Positions 52,439 to 59,671 of a stretch of 64,000 nt of DNA are shown piece after piece. The stretch spans positions 486,827 to 550,826 of the forward strand of contig JAJEIE010000027.1 in assembly GCA_022827625.1 (NCBI GenBank), in the 5' to 3' direction. Position 1 is the first letter of the stretch. Each line of letters opens with the position of its first letter. The notes beneath the pieces were generated by a model. That model saw only the letters and a program-made list of their open reading frames with translations, was not told the origin of the DNA and did not search any database. A program made the translations under genes and the position numbers. Origin of the DNA: Candidatus Poribacteria bacterium. Lineage in GTDB: Bacteria; Poribacteria; WGA-4E; WGA-3G.

Positions 52439-53460
52439 AGAAACGTTACCTTTTTATTCTGAGTATTATTTTTATTGGTGTTGTTGCGTGCACATTGGGA
52501 TTAGCAGATGAGGGGCATGAACATTCAGGTGATCGGATAAAGGAACTGATAAACCGACCCCTTACCCTGCAACTCGCGATTGCTGCCCTTGTCATTTCAT
52601 TCGTGCTTGGCGGTTTGCACGCATTGACACCCGGACACGGAAAAGCTATCGTCGCTGCGTACCTCGTCGGTTCTAAGGGCAGGGTAATTGATGCGGTGTT
52701 CCTTGGGCTGGTTGTCACTTTTACGCACACCTTCAGCGTCATAGCGCTTGGTGTTGTCATCTTGGTGGCTCAGGAGTTTGCACCCGAGGATATCGTCCCG
52801 TGGTTGAGTCTGTTTTCTGGGATTTTGATTGTTGGTATTGGGGCGTGGCTCCTCGCGAAAAACATGAAACAGTATTATACCGGCGGTGCGCACAGCCAAA
52901 GTCACGGACATCAGCACCCTCACGGGCATGATCACGGACATTCACACGATCACAATCATTCGCACGACGATGGGCATTCGCACGCACACGACCACGATCA
53001 TGACCATGACCACGGGCACGACGATGAACATTCGCATGATCACGACCATGACCACGGACATTCTCATGATCACGACCACGACCCTGGGCATACACACAGT
53101 CATGGCGGGCGGACGCATAGCCATGTCCCGCCGGAACGCACGAGTTTTTGGGGGCTGCTATCGCTTGGTATCTCCGGTGGTATCGTGCCGTGTGTTGATG
53201 CACTCATCGGGCTTCTATTTGCGATTAGTCTTAACAAACTTGTGTGGGGTCTAATTATCCTCTCTGCTTTCTCATTGGGGCTTGCTGCCGTGTTGGTTGC
53301 TATCGGGATTCTGATGGTAATGGCTAAACCCTTGATGGCGCGTTTCACAGGCGAGGGTGTCTGGTTACAACGTCTACCGATTTTCAGTGCCGCTGTCGTC
53401 ATCCTGCTCGGTGCGGTATTAGTGTTCAAGGCAATCAACTCTGTCGGTGTTCACATGTAA
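52435..53460 (+). CDS. NicO-family (RcnA/HupE-like) nickel/cobalt exporter with a His-rich loop
   Basis: The 341-residue membrane protein has the NicO signature ALTPGHGKAIVAAYLVGSKG after a first span, TFTHTFSVIALGVVIL, and C-terminal spans. Residues about 150-230 form a loop dominated by His and Asp (HGHDHGHSHDHNHS type), typical of metal-binding RcnA/NicO exporters. It should efflux Ni or Co, possibly Zn. Translation starts at TTG within the stop of the propeller gene, with GAGGG upstream. A signal-like N-terminus precedes the domain. DNA of the His loop is repetitive and could slip. Confidence 0.82.
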   Translation: MKKRYLFILSIIFIGVVACTLGLADEGHEHSGDRIKELINRPLTLQLAIAALVISFVLGGLHALTPGHGKAIVAAYLVGSKGRVIDAVFLGLVVTFTHTFSVIALGVVILVAQEFAPEDIVPWLSLFSGILIVGIGAWLLAKNMKQYYTGGAHSQSHGHQHPHGHDHGHSHDHNHSHDDGHSHAHDHDHDHDHGHDDEHSHDHDHDHGHSHDHDHDPGHTHSHGGRTHSHVPPERTSFWGLLSLGISGGIVPCVDALIGLLFAISLNKLVWGLIILSAFSLGLAAVLVAIGILMVMAKPLMARFTGEGVWLQRLPIFSAAVVILLGAVLVFKAINSVGVHM

Positions 53461-53490
53461 AAGAACATTACTGCCATGTCTACCTTGTAG

Positions 53491-53509
53491 CACAAACTGT
53501 TAGTTTGTG
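53491..53509. repeat. Solitary palindrome of the MITE-like family
   Basis: CACAAACTGTTAGTTTGTG lies just before the MITE-like copy 2 and matches its inner palindrome exactly, so two tandem palindromes flank its left end. Confidence 0.65.
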
Positions 53510-53512
53510 GCA

Positions 53513-53647
53513 TTTATAGTAAAGCCGGAAAATATGTAAACACTTGTAGCACAAACTGTTAGTTTGTGTGTAGGGTCCGGAGAACCCGCAAACTAACAGT
53601 TTGCGGTACGATACGAGTGCTCAATTAATTATGGGCTTTACAATAAA
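53513..53647 (+). mobile_element. MITE-like element, copy 2
   Basis: TTTATAGTAAAGCC at the left and GGGCTTTACAATAAA at the right are inverted repeats of about 15 bp. Two internal palindromes are CACAAACTGTTAGTTTGTG (53550-53568) and CGCAAACTAACAGTTTGCG (53587-53605). It is 135 bp long, non-coding and ends 35 bases before the next ATG. Confidence 0.82.
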
Positions 53648-53681
53648 TCGAACTTATGCCAAAAGGAAAGGGAGGCAACCT

Positions 53682-54563
53682 ATGCCTAATACTGTTGGAA
53701 TTTTAAGTCCCGGTGATATGGGACATACCGTGGGAGATGTCCTCCGTCAAAACGGTTTACGCGTCATCACCTGTTTACAAGGAAGGAGCCAACGCACACA
53801 GCAGCTCGCAGAAAAAGCAGGTATTCAAGATGTCCCCACGTATCCACAGTTGGTAACCGAAGCAGACCTTATCCTTTCAATCATGGTGCCAGCACAGGCT
53901 ATGTCTGCTGCGTCTGCAGTCGCAGATGCACTCCAACAGGTGGACACGCCGCTAACCTACGCCGACTGCAACGCCATCGCCCCACAGACAGTGCGTAAAT
54001 TGGGAGAAGTCATTACCGCAGCCGGAGGAACTTTCGTTGATGCCTCCATTATCGGTCCGCCCCCGCGTAATCCAGGGGCAACCCGATTTTACGCATCGGG
54101 ACCCGACTTGAGTCTGTTCTCAGAACTCAGTAATCACGGTTTAGATGTCCGCCCACTCAGCGATGAGATTGGACACGCCTCCGCGATTAAGATGTGTTAC
54201 GCATCCTTGACAAAAGGGTTAACCGCGCTCTGCACTGAATTACTCACAGCCGCGCAGGTTTTGGGTGTTTCAGAAGCACTCACCGCTGAATTTCAGTTGA
54301 GTCAATCGGCACTCTTTGAACGGATGGAGAAGGGGTTACCGGGTATGCCGCCCAAGGCGAGACGTTGGATCGGTGAGATGGAGGAGATTTCGGCGACCTT
54401 TGCGCATGTCGGATTGACTCCGAACATCTTAACAGGTGCAGCCGATATGTATCGTTTTGTCGGTGACACGCATCTGGCGGATCTACCACCAGAAGCGCGC
54501 GACCAGTTCCCAACGTTAGCGGAATTGATTGAAATCTTGGCGAAAAGCCTTAAATCGGAGTAG
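53682..54563 (+). CDS. NAD(P)-dependent oxidoreductase of the 6-phosphogluconate dehydrogenase-like (DUF1932) type
   Basis: The 293-residue protein starts with a dinucleotide-binding motif (VGILSPGDMGHTVGDVLRQN) and continues AADLILSIMVPAQAM-like segments (EADLILSIMVPAQAMSAAS), VDASIIGPPPRNPGATRFYA and a helical C-terminal domain with KMCYASLTKGLTALCTELLT, as in DUF1932 proteins. It should act on an unknown alcohol. ATG 53682 has GGGAGG upstream; the frame from 53601 runs back into the MITE-like element. Confidence 0.78.
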   Translation: MPNTVGILSPGDMGHTVGDVLRQNGLRVITCLQGRSQRTQQLAEKAGIQDVPTYPQLVTEADLILSIMVPAQAMSAASAVADALQQVDTPLTYADCNAIAPQTVRKLGEVITAAGGTFVDASIIGPPPRNPGATRFYASGPDLSLFSELSNHGLDVRPLSDEIGHASAIKMCYASLTKGLTALCTELLTAAQVLGVSEALTAEFQLSQSALFERMEKGLPGMPPKARRWIGEMEEISATFAHVGLTPNILTGAADMYRFVGDTHLADLPPEARDQFPTLAELIEILAKSLKSE

Positions 54564-54601
54564 ATGCCTGCCTCGTATCTATCGTGTGAGGCGAGGTGCT
54601 G

Positions 54602-55708
54602 CTACTTTCCTTCGCCAATTTTTTTGAGGCTTCCCCACGTCTTGACAAGTTTATCCGTTGGATCGACGCTCTGAGGAAATTCTCCTGTATCGTAGACTTC
54701 GACGGTTAGCAATGTCTCCTCCGCCCCCTCGACGCGTCCACCAAAGACATAAATTTTTCCCTTTACGACTTCGGCAGCATGTCCGGATTTGCCAACCGGC
54801 ATGTCTGGTTCCTGGGTCCAACGCCCGGTTTCAGGATGGTAGATGTCAATCGTTGAAAAATACCTAAAATCCCGTCCGTCACCCCGAAAAAATCCGCCGA
54901 TCACATAGATTTTTCCGTTGAGTGCACTTGCGGTGTGACTCGATTTCGCCTCAGGCATCTCTCCTATTTCGCGCCATTGGTTCGTTTTTGGGTTGAACGC
55001 TTCAACACTGGAAAGAAAGGGGCCTGGATGGAATGGAATCTGGGGCCACCCTGTTCCACCCATGACGTAAATTTTTCCGCCCACAACACTGATTGCTGGT
55101 CCAGAACGGGCATGGTTCATTTTTTTCGCCTTCGCCCAAGTATCGGTTGCTGGATCATAGACCTCCACGGTATCTAAACGCCACGGTTTATTCTGCCATC
55201 GATTATTGAGTGCTGTACCACCGATCGCATAGATTTTCCCATTAACGACACAGGTCCTGGTACTTCTGGGTGTTGGCATGTCCGCCTTTTGGATCCATGT
55301 GTCTGTAGCCGGATCATACATTTCTACAGTTGGTAGTTCTTTGATCTGCCACGAATGTCCGATATGTCCCTTAATTTTCTTTTTCTCTGTGCCTCCAATA
55401 GCGTAGATTTTCCCATTGACAACTGAAGCTGATACATCGGATCGGGCTGTCGGCATGTCTGCCTTTCGGTGCCATGTATCAGTTTTCGGGTCGTACATTT
55501 CTACCGTTGCGATAGACACGTCCCCAAATCTGTCGATTTCGCCGCCAATAGCATATATCTTTCCGTTCACAATACACGTAGCAAAATCAGAGCGAGCTGT
55601 GGGCAGGTCTGCTTTTCGCTCCCAATTTTCTTCAGCAGGGAGATTCGCAACGTTGGTAACTAACAATGCCCACAGTATCAATATTCCTAACGTCCAACGC
55701 ATTTTCAT
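54602..55708 (-). CDS. Exported Kelch-repeat beta-propeller protein, copy 1
   Basis: The 368-residue protein has a signal peptide (KMRWTLGILILWALLVTNVA) and Kelch repeats of about 50-60 residues with the VNGKIYAIGG motif (at least six). Representative blades read PTARSDFATCIVNGKIYAIG and VVGGKIYVMGGTGW. It should form one six- or seven-bladed propeller. No catalytic residues were recognised. GGAGGT precedes the ATG. It is the last of four consecutive propeller genes on this strand. Confidence 0.85.
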   Translation of the reverse strand: MKMRWTLGILILWALLVTNVANLPAEENWERKADLPTARSDFATCIVNGKIYAIGGEIDRFGDVSIATVEMYDPKTDTWHRKADMPTARSDVSASVVNGKIYAIGGTEKKKIKGHIGHSWQIKELPTVEMYDPATDTWIQKADMPTPRSTRTCVVNGKIYAIGGTALNNRWQNKPWRLDTVEVYDPATDTWAKAKKMNHARSGPAISVVGGKIYVMGGTGWPQIPFHPGPFLSSVEAFNPKTNQWREIGEMPEAKSSHTASALNGKIYVIGGFFRGDGRDFRYFSTIDIYHPETGRWTQEPDMPVGKSGHAAEVVKGKIYVFGGRVEGAEETLLTVEVYDTGEFPQSVDPTDKLVKTWGSLKKIGEGK

Positions 55709-55746
55709 GATCTACCTCCATCTATTGTTTGTCGGTCATTATCATA

Positions 55747-55903
55747 TAGGACTTACACAGTGCTGCGATAAGGCACGTCGCATTTGGGCGAGTACACCGT
55801 AAAATCGAATCACGACAAACAGATGCCCCTTTCAAGGATGTATGTTTTTCAAAAGTAGTCCGGCTCGTAGTAGCGCAATTCATTGCGCATTGCGTAAGTC
55901 CTT
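55747..55903. repeat. Palindromic-end intergenic element (GGACTTAC family)
   Basis: TAGGACTTACACA at the left and TGCGTAAGTCCTT at the right are inverted repeats. A smaller palindrome GCGCAATTCATTGCGC lies inside at 55873. It separates two Kelch genes and holds no open frame of interest. An unpaired end of the same kind is at 7191. Confidence 0.6.
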
Positions 55904-55916
55904 TAAACGCTGAGGG

Positions 55917-57008
55917 TTAGTATTGGCGGTGTGCTTTGAGTTCACCCCAGCGTGTAGGGACCTTGCCTGTTGCTTCAACGGCACGAAATCCGGTATCGTA
56001 GACAAGAACGTCTGTAGAAAATTGCACACCTGCACCAAGGCTTCCTAAGATATAAATCTTTCCGTTGACCGTCGCTGCATCAAAAGCACCAAGAGGGTTT
56101 GGCAATGCTGAAATCTCCCGCCACGTCTCCGTCCGTGGATGATACACATTCACAGTTGCTACTTCCTGCAAGCCTCCTTCAAGTGTGTAACCCCCGATCA
56201 GATAGATGGCATCCCCAACAACAGCACTTGAGAACCAATTTTTGAGTTCTAACAGATCCTGCTTTTTTCGCCATTGACGGTTTATTGGGTCATACTCTTC
56301 AATGCTCTCCAGAAACGGACCTGCTCCCCACTGTTGAGGGACTGGCCATCCTTCCCCACCAATGACATAAATAGAAGTGCTGACAACCGCTACACCCCCA
56401 GGATCGCGCCGGGTCGGCATTTTGGGACCCTTCGCCCACGTATCCGTGGCAGGATTATAAATGTCAACGCGGTCCATCCGTTGCTCCTGTCCATCACCCA
56501 GACCTGTTGTTCCCCCAATGAGATAGACTTTTCCAGCAACCACCCCCAGACCGAAGTAGAAGCGAGAAACAGGCATCTCCTTTTTCTGTGTCCATATATT
56601 TGTGAGTGGATCGTATGCCTCTACGTGATCCGCCATTTTCCAATTCTGAAAGAATTTGTCTTTTGAATTATACCCCCCAAAGACATAGATCGTGCCATTG
56701 ACGACAGCCGCTTTGGCATTCGTGCGTGCCGTTGGCATATCTGTGCCTCTCTGCCACGTGTTGGTCTGTGGGTCGTAGACCTCAACAGTTGAAAGTCCAA
56801 AGGGCCCTGCATGGTTTTGAAAGAGGCTGCCACCGATGAGATAAATTTTATCCTCTACGACTGCGGTAGAGAATTCCCATCTCTTGGTGGGAATTTGACT
56901 TATCCGTTGCCACTCTTCACCCGCAAAAACTTCTATTTGCATAAGCAAGAAAACGAGAACAACGACACCAATAACGATAGATTTTTTAGAATTAAAAGTG
57001 CTTAGCAT
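55917..57008 (-). CDS. Exported Kelch-repeat beta-propeller protein, copy 2
   Basis: The 363-residue protein has a signal segment (SIVIGVVVLVFLLMQIEVFA) and about six Kelch blades, for example TAVVEDKIYLIGGSLF, VVNGTIYVFGGYNSKD and VVAGKVYLIGGTTGLG. It is parallel in design to the protein at 54602 but only moderately alike, so it is an older paralogue. The WD40 gene lies 54 bases upstream. The function is unknown. Confidence 0.85.
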   Translation of the reverse strand: MLSTFNSKKSIVIGVVVLVFLLMQIEVFAGEEWQRISQIPTKRWEFSTAVVEDKIYLIGGSLFQNHAGPFGLSTVEVYDPQTNTWQRGTDMPTARTNAKAAVVNGTIYVFGGYNSKDKFFQNWKMADHVEAYDPLTNIWTQKKEMPVSRFYFGLGVVAGKVYLIGGTTGLGDGQEQRMDRVDIYNPATDTWAKGPKMPTRRDPGGVAVVSTSIYVIGGEGWPVPQQWGAGPFLESIEEYDPINRQWRKKQDLLELKNWFSSAVVGDAIYLIGGYTLEGGLQEVATVNVYHPRTETWREISALPNPLGAFDAATVNGKIYILGSLGAGVQFSTDVLVYDTGFRAVEATGKVPTRWGELKAHRQY

Positions 57009-57062
57009 GGGAATTCTCCCTTATCTTGTGAATACAAAGTGATTATTTTTTTCGCAACGCTA

Positions 57063-59603
57063 CTACTTCAAAATCACCATCCGTCGCGTGGCGGAGAAAT
57101 CTCCGGCGGTAAGCGTGTAAAGATACAGACCACTGCTGACCGGTTCGCCGACTGTATTCCGACCATCCCAATACGCCGCACGGTTGCGCGATTCATAGAT
57201 GCCCGCGCCTTGCGTGCCTAACGCGAGCCTCCGAACTAACTTCCCATCTGCGGCATAGATAGAGATTTTGACATTCGCAGGTTTTGCCAACTGATACGGT
57301 ATCCATGTTTCTGGGTTAAGCGGATTCGGGTAGTTCGGCAATAAAGCGGTCTGTTTCGGTGTTAATGCTGTAAGAAGTTGTTCTAAAATGAGGATACCGC
57401 GTTGAAAAGCCGGGTCTGTTAGCGACAATTGTCGGGCTTGCTGCAGCCATTTTTCTACATCTGCAGCGGCGAAGGTTTGAAAGGCTTGCGCGTTCAGGGC
57501 AGGCGCGGAATCTCTTGGACCTAAGGCACTCGCAACAAGGACAAGGTCCTGTATATTAACAGTCCCATCACCGTTGACATCCGCAGCAGTGTCTCCCGAT
57601 CTCCCAAGATCTGATCCGGATTGCCCAAGATGTGATGCGACCGATACAAGGTCTTGGATGTTAACAATATCATCCCCAGTGACATCTTCTTTGCGTCTTA
57701 TAGGTTCAGTGATGTCTGCTGTAGGGGAGGGATTGAGTTCCCATACGAGGACTGTGCCGTCCTTACTCCCGCTTACAATGGTATTGCCATCTGGGCTAAA
57801 CGCTACGCCGTCCACGTCATCCGCATGCCCTGTGAGTGTGAGGAGATGGGTCCCCGTGTTCGTATCCCAGAGACGCACAGTGCGATCCCAACTCCCGGTT
57901 GCAAGGGTGCCATCGGGACCAAACGATATGCTGACGATCGAATCCGTATGTCCAGTGAGGGTGTGGAGATGGGTCCCCGTGTTTGCATCCCAGAGACGGG
58001 CAGTATCGTCATAACTCCCGCTGGCGACGAGGGTGCCATCCGGACTAAACAGGACGCTGGCGGCTCCAGCTGTATGCCCGGTGAGTGTGTGGCGCTCGTT
58101 ACCTGTGTTTGCATCCCAGAGACGAACAGTGTCGTCATAGCCTCCGCTTACGATGGTATTGCCATCTGGGCTAAACGCTGCACTTCTGACCCAATGCGTA
58201 TGCCCGGTGAGTGTGCGGAGAGGACGCCCCGTGTTGACATCCCAGAGACGGACAGTGCGGTCACCACTCGCGGTTGCGAGGATTGTCCCATCCGGACTAA
58301 ACGCTACATCTCTGATCCAATCCCTATGTTCGGTGAGTGTATGGAGCAGGCTTCCCGTGTTCGCATCCCAAAGACGGGCAGTGCGATCATAACTCCCGCT
58401 GGCGAGGATCGTTCCATCCGGACTAAACGATAGGCTGTTGACTGTGGTCGTATGCTCGGTGAGTGTGTGGAGCAGGCTTCCCGTGTTCGCATCCCAAAGA
58501 CGGACAGCCCCGTCCTCGCTTCCACTGGCGACGGTCGTTCCATTCGGACTGAACGCTACGCCGATGACTCCAGCCGTATATCCGGTGAGCGTGCGGAGAT
58601 GGTCCCCTGTGTTTGCATCCCAGAGACGGACAGTGCTATCCCAACTCCCGCTGGCGACGGTCGCCCCATCCGGACTTAATGATACAGTGATGACCCGAGC
58701 CGTATGCTCTGTGAGTGTGTGGAGATTGCTCCCTGTGTTCACATTCCAGAGACGGACAGTGTTATCATCGTTCCCGCTTGCGATAAGGGTACCATCCGGA
58801 CTAAATGATACGCTGGTAACCGCACGTCTATCCGCGGTGAGCGTGCGAAAATTTCTACCTGTGTTGACCTCCCAAAGCCGGATAGTGCCGTCCCAACCCC
58901 CGCTTGCGATGGTGGTGCCATCCGGACTAAACGCTATACTGTTGATCAAACCGGTATGTCCAATAAACGTATGGAGATCGGCACCTGTGTTGGCATCCCA
59001 AAGCCGGACAGTGCCGTCATAACTCCCACTTGCGATGGTGGTGCCGTCCGGACTAAACGCGACGCTGGCGACCGGAGCCCTATGCCCTGTGAGCGTATGG
59101 AGATCGGCACCTGTGTTCGCATCCCAGAGACGGGCAGTGCCGTCATAACTCCCACTTGCGATAATCGTGCTATCTGGACTAAATGCTACGCTGAGAACGC
59201 CAGACCTAACAAAGTTTCTGGACGGCTTTGTATGCCCTGTGAGTGTGTGGAGATGACTCCCTGTGTTTGCATCCCAGAGACGAGCGGTGTTGTCCACACC
59301 CCCGCTTGCGATGGTATTGCCATCCGGACTAAACGCTACGCTGTTGACCCCATCCGTATGTCCTTTGATCAGTTCAAGTTCTTCGCCTGTCTGTGCGTCG
59401 TAGATCCAAATACCTATCATACTGACGACTGCCAGACGTGTGCCATCTGCGGAATACTTTACTTCATTTATCTTACCTTTGCCGAGACGTGCTTTCGCAT
59501 CTTCGGGTAATCCCGACGTTGTGTAGTCTTGTGCCGAGGTGTGTGCCACAACAGTAAATATCGCCAAAAGTCCAACTAAAATTGAAAATTGTGTGGTTTT
59601 CAT
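57063..59603 (-). CDS. Exported WD40 double-propeller protein with dockerin repeats and a sorting domain
   Basis: The 846-residue protein has a signal peptide (FSILVGLLAIFTVVAHTSA) and 14 WD40 units of about 42 residues (the first, KYSADGTRLAVVSMIGIWIY, is degenerate), which fits two seven-bladed propellers. Typical blades read VAFSPDGTTIASGSYDGT and VRLWDANTG. Then come dockerin-like repeats (DVTGDDIVNIQDLVSVASHL, DVNGDGTVNIQDLVLVASAL) and a final NYPNPLNPETWIPYQLAK domain like that at the end of the protein at 2984. No catalytic domain is seen; protein or glycan binding at the cell surface is inferred. Confidence 0.85.
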   Translation of the reverse strand: MKTTQFSILVGLLAIFTVVAHTSAQDYTTSGLPEDAKARLGKGKINEVKYSADGTRLAVVSMIGIWIYDAQTGEELELIKGHTDGVNSVAFSPDGNTIASGGVDNTARLWDANTGSHLHTLTGHTKPSRNFVRSGVLSVAFSPDSTIIASGSYDGTARLWDANTGADLHTLTGHRAPVASVAFSPDGTTIASGSYDGTVRLWDANTGADLHTFIGHTGLINSIAFSPDGTTIASGGWDGTIRLWEVNTGRNFRTLTADRRAVTSVSFSPDGTLIASGNDDNTVRLWNVNTGSNLHTLTEHTARVITVSLSPDGATVASGSWDSTVRLWDANTGDHLRTLTGYTAGVIGVAFSPNGTTVASGSEDGAVRLWDANTGSLLHTLTEHTTTVNSLSFSPDGTILASGSYDRTARLWDANTGSLLHTLTEHRDWIRDVAFSPDGTILATASGDRTVRLWDVNTGRPLRTLTGHTHWVRSAAFSPDGNTIVSGGYDDTVRLWDANTGNERHTLTGHTAGAASVLFSPDGTLVASGSYDDTARLWDANTGTHLHTLTGHTDSIVSISFGPDGTLATGSWDRTVRLWDTNTGTHLLTLTGHADDVDGVAFSPDGNTIVSGSKDGTVLVWELNPSPTADITEPIRRKEDVTGDDIVNIQDLVSVASHLGQSGSDLGRSGDTAADVNGDGTVNIQDLVLVASALGPRDSAPALNAQAFQTFAAADVEKWLQQARQLSLTDPAFQRGILILEQLLTALTPKQTALLPNYPNPLNPETWIPYQLAKPANVKISIYAADGKLVRRLALGTQGAGIYESRNRAAYWDGRNTVGEPVSSGLYLYTLTAGDFSATRRMVILK

Positions 59604-59671
59604 CTGTAATTTCTCCTTATCGGTTCACCCTATTCATTTACGGAGTATTTTAGTTCCATAGATCCTAACAA

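Noticed and set aside
52885-53125. CATGAC/CACGAC-rich tandem DNA as a possible satellite
   Set aside because: It encodes the His/Asp-rich loop of the NicO exporter in frame; open frames on other strands are its shadows.
57100-59400. Regular DNA repeats suggestive of a CRISPR array
   Set aside because: The period is about 126 bases and the repeats translate as WD40 blades; there is no constant short repeat with unique spacers and no cas gene.
57574-59510. Long plus-strand open frames opposite the WD40 gene
   Set aside because: They are antisense shadows of the repeated WD40 DNA: they repeat with the same 126-base period and have low-complexity proteins without ribosome binding sites.
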